64,000 bases of DNA from Fidelibacterota bacterium (GCA_947475295.1 CANJLF010000013.1:24304-88303); one strand, 5' to 3'; counted from the first letter of the stretch, positions 8,744 to 19,146 are shown. Numbers and translations are program-made. The notes: generated by a model not told the origin, from the letters alone.

Positions 8744-9549
8744 TGCGCGGTTTGGTTTTCATCGCCGGCTTGGCGTGGGCGCTTTCGCAAGTTCCGGCTC
8801 TTGCCGCTGACGTGCCCGCCGGCACGCAACTTGCGCCGGACCCGGACCTGGAACGCCCCGAGCGCACCTACCAATCCTGTTTGTTGCTCACCGCCAAGCA
8901 GCCCGACAAAGCCATCGAGCTCGCGAGCAAGTGGATCGTTCTGGGCGGCGGGGAAGCCGCGCGGCATTGCCAGGCGCTGGCCCTCATCGCCTTGAAGGAC
9001 TACGGCGAGGGTGCGACACGGCTGGAAGAATTGGCCAAGGCGTCAAAGCAGGCGCCCTTGGTGCGCGCCAATATGCTGGCCCAGGCGGGGCAGGCTTGGC
9101 TTCTGCAAGATGAGCCTTCGCGCGCCTACGCCGCGCAATCGGCGGCGCTGATCATCGTGCCGCAAGGCACCGCGCAGCACGTCGAGCTGCTGCTGGACCG
9201 CGCCGGCACCTTGGCCGACGCCGGCAAATACGACGAAGTTCTGAACGACGTCGATGCGGCCTTAAAGATCCAGCCCAACAATGCCGAGGCGATTGCTTTT
9301 CGCGCCAGCGCCTTCCGCTCCATGGGCAAGATTGACGACGCCATGGCCGAGGCCGAGCGGGCTGTCGGCATCGCGCCCGACAATGTCGCGGCGCTTCTGG
9401 AGCGCGGCAATCTCTATCGCCTAAAACGGCGCCTGCCCGAGGCGCGCAAGGACTGGCTGCACATCTTAGAGGTGGACCCGGACTCCGCCGCCGCCGATGC
9501 CGCGCGCACCAATATCGAACACATGGATGTCGATACGCGCGCACGCTAG
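8743..9549 (+). CDS. Secreted TPR-repeat protein
   Basis: The start at MRGLVFIAGLAWALSQVPAL is chosen because it overlaps the hydrolase stop (TGATG) and begins a signal peptide ending at ALAADVP. The 268-residue product is an alpha-helical repeat protein; clear TPR units are DEVLNDVDAALKIQPNNAEA, IDDAMAEAERAVGIAPDN and LPEARKDWLHILEVDPDS. TPR proteins of this kind are periplasmic scaffolds. No enzymatic motif is seen and the function is unknown. Coupling with the hydrolase suggests a shared task. Confidence 0.82.
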   Translation: MRGLVFIAGLAWALSQVPALAADVPAGTQLAPDPDLERPERTYQSCLLLTAKQPDKAIELASKWIVLGGGEAARHCQALALIALKDYGEGATRLEELAKASKQAPLVRANMLAQAGQAWLLQDEPSRAYAAQSAALIIVPQGTAQHVELLLDRAGTLADAGKYDEVLNDVDAALKIQPNNAEAIAFRASAFRSMGKIDDAMAEAERAVGIAPDNVAALLERGNLYRLKRRLPEARKDWLHILEVDPDSAAADAARTNIEHMDVDTRAR

Positions 9550-9566
9550 CGCATTAAACCTAGCGG

Positions 9567-10235
9567 CTAGAAGTCCAGATCGGCGTAAACCCGCGCGGCG
9601 GGCACACCCTGGACGACGTCTTTCAGGAGGCAGCGAAAGCTGGGCCGCGACTTCACGCGTACGTACCATTCTTTGGTGAGCGGGTGATCATCCCAGGGCA
9701 CATCGCCGGAATAATCCACCAGCGACAGGTTGGCCGCGGCCGCAAGATCGGCGACGCTCAAGTGATCGCCGGCCAGCCAGCTGCGGCGTTCCGTCAGCCA
9801 GGCGATGTACTGCAAATGGGTGTGAATATTGTCGCGCCCGGCTTTCAGCGCGCGCGAGTCCGGCGCGGCATTGGTGCTGACCCGGCGGTAAAGCTTCTCG
9901 CCCGCCAGATGTTGCGTTACTTCGCGCTGGAATTTTTCGTCGAACCAGGCCGCCAGGCGCCGGGCCTCGGCGCGCTCGGCGGGATCACGTCCGAACAGCG
10001 GCGCTTCGGGATAGACTTCGTCGAGATATTCGCAGATGGCGCCGTGGCCGCAGACCACGGTTTCATTCTCGTCCACAAGCACCGGCAGTTCGCCGGCGGG
10101 GTTGAGCGCCAAGAGATCGTCATCGCGCCGCCAGGGCTCGAGCACATGCTCGGCGAAGTCCAACCGCTTTTCATGGAGCGCGAGGCGGACTTTGCGCGCC
10201 GTGGGCAAAAGCGTGTGATGGTAAAGCGTGCGCAT
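9567..10235 (-). CDS. fzlA: GST-fold protein resembling FzlA
   Basis: The 222-residue protein has a thioredoxin-like GST N-terminal domain (MRTLYHHTLLPTARKVRLAL; NPAGELPVLVDEN) and an all-helical C-terminal domain ending HPLTKEWYVRVKSRPSFRCL and then VYADLDF. That C-terminal half and the YADLDF tail match what I remember of FzlA, the alphaproteobacterial GST-like protein that binds FtsZ filaments and is needed for constriction. If so it acts at the division site rather than as a detoxifying transferase. The FzlA assignment rests on pattern memory; GST family membership is firm. Confidence 0.8.
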   Translation of the reverse strand: MRTLYHHTLLPTARKVRLALHEKRLDFAEHVLEPWRRDDDLLALNPAGELPVLVDENETVVCGHGAICEYLDEVYPEAPLFGRDPAERAEARRLAAWFDEKFQREVTQHLAGEKLYRRVSTNAAPDSRALKAGRDNIHTHLQYIAWLTERRSWLAGDHLSVADLAAAANLSLVDYSGDVPWDDHPLTKEWYVRVKSRPSFRCLLKDVVQGVPAARVYADLDF

Positions 10236-10286
10236 GGATGCGACGTATTTAAAAGATCGTGCGCCGATCTTCCAGCATATAAAAGA

Positions 10287-10565
10287 TCAGTCGCCTTGGT
10301 TGTAAATCGACTTGACCAGTTCCGTCAGGGTGACGCCGATCTTATCGCCGGAGGTGATGACGACTTCGCCGCGGGCGATAAGCACTTCGTTGGCGAAGAT
10401 TTCCACCGGATCGGAGGTTTTCTGTTCCAGTTCAACCACCGCGCCGCGGCCCAGTTTCAGAAGCTGGTTGACGCGCAAGGCGGCCTGGCCGAGCACGACG
10501 GAAATATCGACGTCGACGCCGTAGACCGCCTGTTTACTTTTCTCGTCGTCGTCGTCTCTGGCCAT
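10287..10565 (-). CDS. fliN: FliN-type flagellar motor switch protein, isolated from other flagellar genes
   Basis: The 92-residue protein consists of one SpoA domain: VDVDISVVLGQAALRVNQLL, LGRGAVVELEQKTSDPVEIF, EVLIARGEVVI and GVTLTEL. This is the whole FliN fold after a short acidic N terminus (ARDDDDEKS). FliN forms the lower ring of the flagellar C-ring and takes part in export and rotor switching. No other flagellar gene is in the window: one neighbour is the FzlA-like gene and the other yejF. It could also be a type III secretion SpoA protein, but no such genes are nearby. Confidence 0.9.
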   Translation of the reverse strand: MARDDDDEKSKQAVYGVDVDISVVLGQAALRVNQLLKLGRGAVVELEQKTSDPVEIFANEVLIARGEVVITSGDKIGVTLTELVKSIYNQGD

Positions 10566-10681
10566 CTGTCCGTTCCGTTCCGCAGGGTTTTTCCCCTATG
10601 GCCCTACTATGATCCAGGGACTCAGATGCGGCAAGACCGGCTGTAAGCCTAGGCAGCATTGGTTAAGAGGGGGTAACACTT

Positions 10682-12298
10682 TTAGGAGTGGGCGCTGGCC
10701 TTAAGGTTCAGCGCGGCGTCCAGCAAGGCCCGCGTGTAAGGGTCGCGGGGCGCGCTGAAGACCTGGTCGGCCGCGCCGGATTCGCGCACGGTGCCGTCCT
10801 TCATGACGATGATGGTATCGGCCAGAGCCCGCACCACGCGCAGGTCGTGGCTGATGAACAGGTACGCCAGGCTGTATTTGGTTTGCAGGTCCCGGAGCAG
10901 ATCAACGATCTGGGCCTGGACCGAGACATCGAGGGCGCTGGTGGGCTCGTCCAGCACCAGGAACCGGGGCCGCAAGACCATGGCGCGGGCAATGGCGATG
11001 CGCTGGCGCTGGCCGCCGGAAAATTCGTGGGGGTAGCGGTCCTTCACGGCCGGGTCGAGGCCGACTTCGCGCAAGGCCTCGGCGACGTGCTCGTCGCGTT
11101 CCGCCGCCGTGCCGATCTGGTGAACTATGAGCCCTTCGCCGACGATCTGGCCGATGGACAGGCGCGGGCTCAAGGAGCCAAAGGGATCTTGAAAGACGAT
11201 CTGCATATGGCGCCGCAAGGGCCTGACAGCTTTCGACGACAGGCCGTCGATGCGCTGGCCCTGAAAACGGATCGCGCCCTCGCTGCCGATGAGGCGCAAG
11301 AGGCCGAGGCCCAAGGTGGTCTTGCCCGAGCCGCTTTCGCCCACCACGCCGATGGTGCGCCCGGCCGCGACCGTGAAGGAAACGCCGTCCACGGCTTTGA
11401 TGTGGCCCACCGTGCGGCGGATGACGCCGCGCCGGATCGGGAACCAGACTTTCAGATTCTCAGTGGCGATGATTTCCTCGCCCGCCGGTGCGGCGACGCC
11501 CTTCGCTTTGGGCTGGGCGGCCAGAAGGCGCTGTGTGTAGTCGTGCTTGGGTGCGGCGAAGATGCCGGCGACCGGGCCTTGCTCGACAATGGTGCCGTCT
11601 TTCATCACACATATGCGATCCGCGACCTTGCGCACGATGCTGAGATCGTGGGTGATGAACAACAGCGCCATGCCGAGGCGGTCTTTCAAATCCTTCAGCA
11701 GCTCCAGAATTTGCGCCTGAATGGTGACGTCGAGCGCCGTGGTGGGTTCATCGGCGATGAGAATGTCGGGATTGAGCGCCAGCGCCATGGCGATCATGAC
11801 GCGCTGGCGCTGTCCGCCGGAAAGCTCGTGGGGCAAAGCGCCCAGGCGGCTTTCGACGTCGGGCAAACCCACCAGCTTTAAAAGTTCCAACACGCGGGCG
11901 CGCTTGGCCTCGCCGGTCATGCCGCCGTGGATTTCCAGCACTTCGCCCACCTGCTTCTCGATGTTGTGCAGGGGATTGAGCGAGGTCATGGGTTCCTGGA
12001 ACACCATGCCGATGCGGTTGCCGCGCACGCGCCGTAAGGTGGGCTCGGGCGCGTTCAGCAGTTCCTCGCCGCGGAAGATGATGCTGCCCGCCGGGTGGCG
12101 GGCGAGCGGATAAGGCAACAGGCCCAGGATCGAAAGGGCGGTGACGGTTTTGCCGCTGCCGCTTTCGCCCACCAGGGCCAGGGTTTCGCCCTTGCCCAGG
12201 GTGAACGACACGCCCTTGACGGCCGTCACTTCGTTGGCGCCGTGGCCGAAGACCACGCCCAGGTCCGAGATCGCCAATAACTGTGAGTGGTCGGTCAT
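10682..12298 (-). CDS. yejF: Peptide ABC transporter, fused double ATPase
   Basis: The 538-residue protein has two complete ABC modules in one chain, the layout of YejF. Module 1 has GESGSGKT, LSGGQRQR and LIADEPTTALD. Module 2 has GESGSGKT, FSGGQRQR and LVLDEPTSALD. It powers import through YejB-YejE. In enterobacteria this system takes up microcin C and peptides; in rhizobia and Brucella it affects antimicrobial-peptide sensitivity. It is last in the minus-strand operon, 7 bases after yejE. Confidence 0.95.
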   Translation of the reverse strand: MTDHSQLLAISDLGVVFGHGANEVTAVKGVSFTLGKGETLALVGESGSGKTVTALSILGLLPYPLARHPAGSIIFRGEELLNAPEPTLRRVRGNRIGMVFQEPMTSLNPLHNIEKQVGEVLEIHGGMTGEAKRARVLELLKLVGLPDVESRLGALPHELSGGQRQRVMIAMALALNPDILIADEPTTALDVTIQAQILELLKDLKDRLGMALLFITHDLSIVRKVADRICVMKDGTIVEQGPVAGIFAAPKHDYTQRLLAAQPKAKGVAAPAGEEIIATENLKVWFPIRRGVIRRTVGHIKAVDGVSFTVAAGRTIGVVGESGSGKTTLGLGLLRLIGSEGAIRFQGQRIDGLSSKAVRPLRRHMQIVFQDPFGSLSPRLSIGQIVGEGLIVHQIGTAAERDEHVAEALREVGLDPAVKDRYPHEFSGGQRQRIAIARAMVLRPRFLVLDEPTSALDVSVQAQIVDLLRDLQTKYSLAYLFISHDLRVVRALADTIIVMKDGTVRESGAADQVFSAPRDPYTRALLDAALNLKASAHS

Positions 12299-12305
12299 GA
12301 CGCCC

Positions 12306-13367
12306 TCACGAGAAGGTCTTGCGCGGATCGAGTGCGTCGCGCACGGCCTCGCCCACGAACACCAGAAGGGTCAACATGCCGGCGATGGCAAAGAAGCCGG
12401 TGAAGCCCAGCCAGGGCGCTTGCAGGTTTTCTTTGCCCTGACGCAGCAGTTCGCCGAGAGAGGCGGAGCCGGGCGGCATGCCGAGGCCGAGGAAGTCCAG
12501 CGACGTCAAAGCCACCACCGCGCCCGACAGAATGAACGGCATGAAGGTCACCGTCGCCACCATGGCATTGGGCAGGATGTGCTTGGCCATGACGTTGACG
12601 TCGTCCATGCCGAGCGCCTTGGCGGCGCGGACATAGTCGAGATTGCGCGCGCGCAGAAACTCGGCGCGCACCACCGAGACCAGCGACGTCCAACTGAACA
12701 GCAAAAGCACGCCCAGCAGCGTCCAGAACCCGGGCGCGATGATCGAGGCGACGATGATCAGAATGAACAGCTGCGGCAGCCCGCCCCAGATCTCAATGAA
12801 ACGTTGGAACAAGAGGTCGGTCTTGCCGCCGAAATAACCCTGCACCGCGCCGGCGGCGACGCCGACAATGCTGGAGGTGATGGTCAGCATCAGCGCGAAC
12901 AGCATGGAGATGCGGAAGCCGTAAATCAGGCGCGCAAGCACGTCGCGGCCCTGGTTGTCTGTGCCCAGCCAATGTTTCAGGGACGGCGGCGCGGGCGCGG
13001 GGCGGCCGAGATTGAAGTCGATGGTATCGAAACTGAAGGGGATCAGCGTGTGCAGCATCCAGCCGTCGGCGTTGATGGCGTCGCGCACGAAAGGGTCATC
13101 GTAGTTGGCAGGAGTCTCAAAGACGCCGCCGAAGGCCGTCTCCGGATAATCGAACAGCACCGGCGAATGCAGCGCGCCCTTGTAGCCGACCAAGAGCGGC
13201 CGGTCGTTGGCGATGAACTCGGCGAACAGCGAGATGATGAACAGCGCCGCGATGATCCAGAGAGACCAATAGCCTCGGCGGTTGGCGGTGAAGTTGGCCA
13301 GACGCCGCTGATTGATCGCCGTAAGGCGGCGCTTCCACGCAAGTTTTGGGGGAAGTTTCGGGATCAT
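12306..13367 (-). CDS. yejE: Peptide ABC transporter permease
   Basis: The 353-residue protein has about six membrane helices, with an N-terminal cytoplasmic stretch and then [20 protein letters not shown]. The permease EAA loop is seen in [20 protein letters not shown], and the [19 protein letters not shown] tail is typical of YejE/DppC-type subunits. A large periplasmic loop after helix 1 (to [20 protein letters not shown]) is normal for this family. Its start overlaps the yejB stop (ATGA). Confidence 0.95.
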   Translation of the reverse strand: MIPKLPPKLAWKRRLTAINQRRLANFTANRRGYWSLWIIAALFIISLFAEFIANDRPLLVGYKGALHSPVLFDYPETAFGGVFETPANYDDPFVRDAINADGWMLHTLIPFSFDTIDFNLGRPAPAPPSLKHWLGTDNQGRDVLARLIYGFRISMLFALMLTITSSIVGVAAGAVQGYFGGKTDLLFQRFIEIWGGLPQLFILIIVASIIAPGFWTLLGVLLLFSWTSLVSVVRAEFLRARNLDYVRAAKALGMDDVNVMAKHILPNAMVATVTFMPFILSGAVVALTSLDFLGLGMPPGSASLGELLRQGKENLQAPWLGFTGFFAIAGMLTLLVFVGEAVRDALDPRKTFS

Positions 13368-14449
13368 GTCTGGCGCGATTCAAAGTCGATGCGCGGATCG
13401 ACCATGTGATAGGTCAAATCGCTGAGCAGGTTGAGCACCAGGCCGATCAGGCTGAACAGATACAGTGTGCCGAAGACGACCGGATAGTCGCGGTCGAGAA
13501 TGGCCTGGTAGCCGAGCAGGCCCAGACCGTCGAGCGAGAAGATCACCTCGATCAGCAGCGAGCCCGTGAACAGCATGCTGACCAGGGTCGCCGGGAATCC
13601 GGCGATGACCAGCAGCATGGCGTTGCGGAAAACGTGGCCGTAGAGGATGCGGTTTTGCGTCAGGCCCTTGGCCTTGGCCGTCAGCACATATTGTTTGTTG
13701 ATCTCGTCCAGGAAGCAATTCTTGGTCAGCATGGTGAGCGAGGCGAAGCCGCCGATGGTCATGGCGGTCACGGGCAGGATCAGGTGCCAGAGGTAATCGA
13801 GCACCTTGCCGCCCATGGACAGGCTCGACCAGTTGTCCGACGTAAGCCCGCGCAAGGGGAACCAGTTGAGGTAACTGCCGCCGGCGAACAGCACGATCAG
13901 CACAATCGCGAACATGAACGACGGCACGGCGTAACCGATGACGACGACGTAGGAGGTCGCCACGTCGAAGCGCGAGCCGTCGCGCACAGCTTTGGCGATG
14001 CCGAGCGGGATCGAGATGAGATAGATGATCAGCGTCGACCATAGGCCGATGGAAATCGACACCGGCATTTTTTCGACGATCAGGTCGCCGACATCGATGG
14101 TGCGGTAGAAGCTCTGACCCAGATCAAAGGTCAGATAGTTCTTCATCATCAGGGTGAAGCGCTCAAGGGGCGGCTTATCGAAACCAAACTGCCTTTCGAT
14201 GTCCTTGACGAAGGCCGGATCGAGGCCTTGCGCGCCGCGGTACATACTATTGGCGGACCCCGAGGCACGCACGATGTCGCCGCCGCCGCCCGAGAGGCCG
14301 CCCATGCTGCTTTCCAGGCCCCTCAGTTGGGCGAGGACGCGTTCCACCGGTCCGCCCGGCGCCATCTGCACAATGGCGAAGTTCAACGCGATAATGCCGA
14401 ACAGGGTGAGGGGAATTAACGCGATGCGTCGAATGATATAGGCGAACAC
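13364..14449 (-). CDS. yejB: Peptide ABC transporter permease (GTG start)
   Basis: The start is placed at a GTG (14449) giving [20 protein letters not shown], the usual DppB/YejB beginning, 19 bases after the stop of the preceding binding-protein gene. A longer frame would overlap that gene. The product has six helices and the motif [20 protein letters not shown] (EAA loop); it ends [16 protein letters not shown], as YejB does. It pairs with YejE to form the channel. Confidence 0.95.
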   Translation of the reverse strand: MFAYIIRRIALIPLTLFGIIALNFAIVQMAPGGPVERVLAQLRGLESSMGGLSGGGGDIVRASGSANSMYRGAQGLDPAFVKDIERQFGFDKPPLERFTLMMKNYLTFDLGQSFYRTIDVGDLIVEKMPVSISIGLWSTLIIYLISIPLGIAKAVRDGSRFDVATSYVVVIGYAVPSFMFAIVLIVLFAGGSYLNWFPLRGLTSDNWSSLSMGGKVLDYLWHLILPVTAMTIGGFASLTMLTKNCFLDEINKQYVLTAKAKGLTQNRILYGHVFRNAMLLVIAGFPATLVSMLFTGSLLIEVIFSLDGLGLLGYQAILDRDYPVVFGTLYLFSLIGLVLNLLSDLTYHMVDPRIDFESRQT

Positions 14450-14468
14450 GGGAAGGCTGTTCCGATCT

Positions 14469-16436
14469 TTAGGATTTCTTGCGCCTGAGGAACAACACCA
14501 CCACAAGCGCACCCATCAGGGCAAGGGCCGCGAGCAGCCAGCGGCTGCTTGCCGGTTGCGCCGCCCCATCGGCGGCGGGTGTTTGCGGGGTGGCTGCCTG
14601 CGCAGCGGGTATCGTCTGGTCCAGCCACCACAACGCGATGACGCTCTCGCCCATCTGCCCCAGGCCCAAGGCCGGCAGGACCGCAGGCATTTTAAGCTTG
14701 TCCCAATAGGCAAAGCGGTCGGCGGGCAGGCAGTAGCGCAGAATGTAATAGTGGTTGAAGGTCAGCACCCGGTCCAGCGCCCGGGTCATCGTGGTCACAT
14801 CGTCATAGTTGTCGGCCTGGATGATGCGCTTGAGCAGCGCATCAACGACCGGATCCTTGATGCCGCCGTAGTTGGAGCTGCCCGGCTTGTCGGCTGACTC
14901 CGAGCCCAGCGAGTCTAGAAGCTCGTTGCCGGGAGTGAGGCTGGTGGCTACGCCGATGTAGATGGCATCGTAGTCGTAGTCGTTGACGCGATTGGCGTAC
15001 TGGGCGGTATCGATTATGCGCAGTTTGGCGTCGATGCCGAGGCGTTTCAGATCTTGCAACCAAGGGGCCAAGGCTCGCTCAAGATTCGGCTGCACGATGG
15101 TGATCTCAAAAGCGAAGGGCTGCCCGGTCTTGACGTTGACCAGCTTGTCGCCCTGGACATCCCAACCGGCTTCCTTCAGCAAGTCGCGCGCCTTGATCAG
15201 ATTCTCGCGGTTGTCGCCGCTGCCGGCGGTGGTCGGCTGCTTGAATTCCTCGGTGAACACTTCCGGTGGCAGTTTGTCGCGGAAGGGTTCAAGCAGCTTT
15301 ATCTCTGCTTCGCTGGGAAGCCCCTTGGCTTCCAGCGGCGAGCCTTGCCAGTAGCTGCGCAGACGGTCGTAGAGGCCATACTGAATGTTCTTGTTGAGGG
15401 ACTCAAAGTCGAATGCGTAGTTGATGGCCTCGCGCACGCGCCGGTCCTGAAACAGCGGACGGCGCATGTTCATGGCGAGGATGGTTACATCGCGGGGCTG
15501 AATGCTGGGGACTTCGAGTTTTTTGACATGGCCTTGTTGGAAGGCCGGAAAGTCGTAGCCGGTCGCCCAACGACGCGCGACCATCTCGCGGTTGATGTCA
15601 TAGGCATTGGTCTTAAAAGCCTCGAAGCTGACATCGTCGTCGCGGAAATATTCGTAACGCACGTGATCGAAGTTATAGAGCCCGCGATTGCGCGGCTGAT
15701 CTTTGGCCCAGTGGTTGTCCAGCCGCCTATAAAGCACGTAACGGCCGACCTCGAAGGACTCAATGGTGTAGGGACCGCTGGTGACCGGGATATCCAAGGT
15801 CGTGGCGGTAAAATCGCGATCCTTCCAAAAGGCCTGCGACAGCACCGGCAGGGCCGCGAGCATGAGCGGCAGCTTGGCGTTCTGCGTGCTCTTCAGCGTG
15901 AACTTGACGGTGCGGGGATCAATGGCCTCGGCCTTGACCACGTCTTCATAGACAAGGCGGTACTGGGGCCGGGCTTTGGTTATCAAGGTGTCGAAGCTGA
16001 ACACCACATCGTCTGATGTGATGGGGCTGTTGTCGCTGAAGCGGGCGGTGGGATTTAAGACGAACTGCACCCACGAACCATCCGGCGCGATCTCGATGGT
16101 GTCGGCAATGGCGCTGTAGACGCTGGCGGGCTCATCCTGGCTTGCGACCATCAAGGAGTCGTCCAACAGAACGTCGGTGCCGTAGGCCGCCGCGCCCTTC
16201 AACGTGTAGGGGTTGAAGGTGTCAAAGGTCAGAAAGGCTTCGTTGGATTTGACGAAGGTGCCGGTCTTGGGCGCGTCAGGGTTGGTGTAATCGAAATGCG
16301 TGAAGTCGGGCGCGTATTTGGGCTCGCCGTAAAGCGCAAGCCCGCGCACCGGCTTGCCACGCACGACGGCGTGGGCGGGTGAAACGGCGCTGCAGAGCAG
16401 GATGACCGCGGCGCAGCCGCTCAGAAAACCGCGCAT
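14469..16436 (-). CDS. YejA-type substrate-binding protein with C-terminal membrane anchor
   Basis: The start [20 protein letters not shown] gives a signal peptide ending at AHA; the 18 extra codons upstream are in the tail of the neighbour. The family 5 binding-protein body runs from [20 protein letters not shown] to [13 protein letters not shown]. After it comes a Pro/Ala-rich linker, a hydrophobic helix ([18 protein letters not shown]) and RRKKS. Binding proteins of this family are normally soluble, so the extra helix should tether it in the inner membrane. It is a paralogue of the gene just upstream, 14 bases away; both precede yejB. Confidence 0.93.
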   Translation of the reverse strand: MRGFLSGCAAVILLCSAVSPAHAVVRGKPVRGLALYGEPKYAPDFTHFDYTNPDAPKTGTFVKSNEAFLTFDTFNPYTLKGAAAYGTDVLLDDSLMVASQDEPASVYSAIADTIEIAPDGSWVQFVLNPTARFSDNSPITSDDVVFSFDTLITKARPQYRLVYEDVVKAEAIDPRTVKFTLKSTQNAKLPLMLAALPVLSQAFWKDRDFTATTLDIPVTSGPYTIESFEVGRYVLYRRLDNHWAKDQPRNRGLYNFDHVRYEYFRDDDVSFEAFKTNAYDINREMVARRWATGYDFPAFQQGHVKKLEVPSIQPRDVTILAMNMRRPLFQDRRVREAINYAFDFESLNKNIQYGLYDRLRSYWQGSPLEAKGLPSEAEIKLLEPFRDKLPPEVFTEEFKQPTTAGSGDNRENLIKARDLLKEAGWDVQGDKLVNVKTGQPFAFEITIVQPNLERALAPWLQDLKRLGIDAKLRIIDTAQYANRVNDYDYDAIYIGVATSLTPGNELLDSLGSESADKPGSSNYGGIKDPVVDALLKRIIQADNYDDVTTMTRALDRVLTFNHYYILRYCLPADRFAYWDKLKMPAVLPALGLGQMGESVIALWWLDQTIPAAQAATPQTPAADGAAQPASSRWLLAALALMGALVVVLFLRRKKS

Positions 16437-16450
16437 GGAGGATGTCCTGT

Positions 16451-18301
16451 TCACGGCTTGGCGGCGGCTTTGGCCGGGTCCATCCACCACAACGCCACCA
16501 CGCCGGCGCCTGTAGCGCCCCAGCCCAAGAGCGGCGTCTTGGCGGGTTTTTGCAGACGGTCCCAGTAAGCGAGGCGGTCAAAGGGCGCTGAATAGGTCAG
16601 CATGCGATAGTAGTTCCAGGTTAGCACGCGGTCCAGCGCGTGCGTCGCGGTAATCAGAGCCGGCCGATCCTCGGCATCGATGATCTTTTTCACCAGGATA
16701 TCGACCGCCGGGTCGCTGACTCCGCTGTAATTGTCGCTGCCCTTTTGCGTCGCCGCTTCACTGCCCCAGAACCGGGCTTGTTCATTGCCGGGGCTCAAAG
16801 AATTACCGCCGGGGACGGATGTCGCGTCGAAGTCGCTGTCATTGATGCGATTGGAGTATTGCGTGGTATCGATTATGCGAATGGTAGCTTTGATGCCTAG
16901 GCGCTCCAAGTTCTTCACCCACGGGCCGAAGACAGTCTCCATATTGGCCTGATATTCGAGGAGCTCAAAAACAAAGGGCGTGCTGCCTTTCATCAAGGTT
17001 CCGTCTTTCAGCGTCCAGCCGGCGGCGGCCAAGAGGTCGCGCGCTTTCAAGAGATTGTTGCGGAGCGCAGTCTGATCGGGATCGCTTGGTGACTGAAACT
17101 CTGTGGTGAAAACTTCCGGCGGAATTTTGCCGCGCAGCGGCTCCAGCAACTTCAGCTCTTCGGGACTTGGCAATCCTTTAGCTTCCATCTCGGAGCGCTG
17201 CCAATAGCTGCGCAGACGCGTGTACTGATTATAAAAAACCGTTTTGTTGAGGGACTCAAAGTCGAAGGCTAGGCCCATGGCCTCGCGCACGCGGCGGTCT
17301 TGAAACAGCGGCCGGCGCAGATTGAAGATCACGGCCTGGTAGGACATGGGCGAGCCGTCGGCGATCTGAAGCTTCGTAACGCGTCCGTCTTTGACGGCGG
17401 GGAAGTCGTAGCCCGTCGCCCAGCGGCGGGCGGTGTTCTCGGCGAAGAAATCGAAGGTGCCGCTCTTGAAGGCTTCAAACTGAACGGTGTCGTCGCGGAA
17501 ATACTCGGCGCGGATTTTGTCGAAGTTATACATGCCGCGCATCACGGGCAGATCGGCTGCCCAATATTTTCCGGCGCGCTTGTAAAGCACGTAACGACCG
17601 ATTTCGAAGGACTCAATCGTATAGGGGCCGCTGGCCAAGGGCACGTCCAGCGTCGTGGCGGCGAAGTCGCGCTTGCTCCAGTAGGCCTTTGGCAAAACCG
17701 GAAGCTGACCGAGAATTCCCGGCAGCTCGCGATTGGTGCCGTTCTTGAAGACAAAGCGTGCGGTGAGCTTGTCTTTCACCTCCACCTTAGCCACATCGGC
17801 ATAGTACACGCGGTACTGTGGCGCACCCTTCTCGGTCAGGGTCGCGAAGGTGAAGGCGACATCTTCCGCCGTGATGGGTGTGCCGTCCTGCCACTTGGCG
17901 ATGGGCCGGATCTTGAACTCGACCCAGGTATTGTCCGGCGCCACCTCGACGGTTTCACAGACCAGGCAATACATGGTGAAGGGTTCGTCCAAGGTCTCCA
18001 GCATCAGGGTGTCGTACATGAGGCCGCTGTAGGCCACGGGCACGCCCTTCAAGGTGAAGCCGTTCAAGGTGTCGAATGTGCCGGCCGCGCCGCTGGTGGT
18101 CACGAGGGTGCCGCCTTTGGGCGCGTTGGGATTGGCGTAGTCGAAATTCTTGAAGTCCGGCCCGAACTTCGGTTCACCGTACAGCGCCAGGGCGTGGACT
18201 GGCTTGCCGCGCACAAAGGCGTGAGCCGGTTGAAGGACCGCCATAAAGGCCGCCGCGCATAAACTCGCCCACACTGTCTTGTTCACGAGGGTCTTGTTCA
18301 T
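16451..18301 (-). CDS. yejA: YejA-type substrate-binding protein
   Basis: The 616-residue periplasmic protein has a signal peptide ending at QPAHA and then [20 protein letters not shown], nearly the same opening as its downstream paralogue. Shared blocks include [53 protein letters not shown] and [15 protein letters not shown]. It delivers peptides or oligopeptide-like compounds to YejBE. Unlike the paralogue it ends at WWMDPAKAAAKP with no membrane helix. Tandem duplication is evident. Confidence 0.95.
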   Translation of the reverse strand: MNKTLVNKTVWASLCAAAFMAVLQPAHAFVRGKPVHALALYGEPKFGPDFKNFDYANPNAPKGGTLVTTSGAAGTFDTLNGFTLKGVPVAYSGLMYDTLMLETLDEPFTMYCLVCETVEVAPDNTWVEFKIRPIAKWQDGTPITAEDVAFTFATLTEKGAPQYRVYYADVAKVEVKDKLTARFVFKNGTNRELPGILGQLPVLPKAYWSKRDFAATTLDVPLASGPYTIESFEIGRYVLYKRAGKYWAADLPVMRGMYNFDKIRAEYFRDDTVQFEAFKSGTFDFFAENTARRWATGYDFPAVKDGRVTKLQIADGSPMSYQAVIFNLRRPLFQDRRVREAMGLAFDFESLNKTVFYNQYTRLRSYWQRSEMEAKGLPSPEELKLLEPLRGKIPPEVFTTEFQSPSDPDQTALRNNLLKARDLLAAAGWTLKDGTLMKGSTPFVFELLEYQANMETVFGPWVKNLERLGIKATIRIIDTTQYSNRINDSDFDATSVPGGNSLSPGNEQARFWGSEAATQKGSDNYSGVSDPAVDILVKKIIDAEDRPALITATHALDRVLTWNYYRMLTYSAPFDRLAYWDRLQKPAKTPLLGWGATGAGVVALWWMDPAKAAAKP

Positions 18302-18317
18302 GATGTCCGCCTCTTGG

Positions 18318-19136
18318 TTAGATATCGCCTTTTAGTATTCGCACCGCCTCGGCATGTACCCGGGCGTCGCCGCCCGTCAGTACGCGGCCGTTCACGGCTG
18401 TCTCCGACTCTATGTTCAAAGCCGCGCCGTTCCAATCGGTGATCACGGCGCCCGCCGCCTGCAGCACCGGCACAATGGCGGCGTAGTCATGCAGTTTCAG
18501 GCCGGCTTCACAGGCTATATCCGTCCAGCCGGAGGCCACCATGCCGTAATGGTAACAATCCGTACCGCCGTAACGCCGCCGGGCCACCTTGCGTTCCAGG
18601 CGTGTGAAGGCCGCGCGTTCCTCGGTGGTGAAATGATCGGGGGCGGTGAGATAAAGGGTCGCGGCGGCGAGGGACGGGCAAGCCCGCGCTTTCACCGGCT
18701 GGCCGTTGAGGGTGGTGGGAAGGCCGTCGCCGCCCAGCCAGCGGTCCTTGAGAGCCGGGTGATTGATGCAGCCCAGCCAAGGTGTCGCACTGCCTCTGCC
18801 GTCCTGGCGCCAAAGGCCGATCAGGGTGCCGAACAGCGGCACGCCATTAATGAACGACGCCGTGCCGTCGATGGGGTCCAAAATCCACAAGTATTCCGCG
18901 CCGGTTTGTTCGCGGCCGTGCTCCTCGCCGATGATGCCGTGGGTGGGAAAGGCCTGGCGGATGGCCTCGCGCATGGCGGTCTCGGCGTCGCGGTCGGCAA
19001 TGGTGACCGGCGAGGCGTCGGATTTGGCGTCGACCGCCAGCGGCGTGCGGAAATGCTTGAGGGCGATGTCGCCGCTCAAATCCGCCAGCCGGTGAATCAG
19101 GGCAACGCAGGCTTGCGAGAAACCGGCGTCAGCCAT
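18318..19136 (-). CDS. hisN: Inositol monophosphatase family, probable histidinol-phosphatase
   Basis: The 272-residue protein carries the Mg-dependent phosphatase motifs: GIIGEEHG (metal-binding Glu), LDPIDGTASFINGVPLFGTL (the DPIDGT loop) and GLKLHDYAAIVPVLQAAGAV (the WDxAA-like motif, with H-D in place of W-D). Residues 48-54 hold ADRDAET. Histidinol-phosphatases of this family (HisN) are common in alphaproteobacteria, which often lack the HisB phosphatase. Inositol-phosphatase or PAP phosphatase activity cannot be excluded. It lies 10 bases after the cytochrome gene and 16 bases before yejA. Confidence 0.82.
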   Translation of the reverse strand: MADAGFSQACVALIHRLADLSGDIALKHFRTPLAVDAKSDASPVTIADRDAETAMREAIRQAFPTHGIIGEEHGREQTGAEYLWILDPIDGTASFINGVPLFGTLIGLWRQDGRGSATPWLGCINHPALKDRWLGGDGLPTTLNGQPVKARACPSLAAATLYLTAPDHFTTEERAAFTRLERKVARRRYGGTDCYHYGMVASGWTDIACEAGLKLHDYAAIVPVLQAAGAVITDWNGAALNIESETAVNGRVLTGGDARVHAEAVRILKGDI

Positions 19137-19146
19137 GGGGTGAAGA

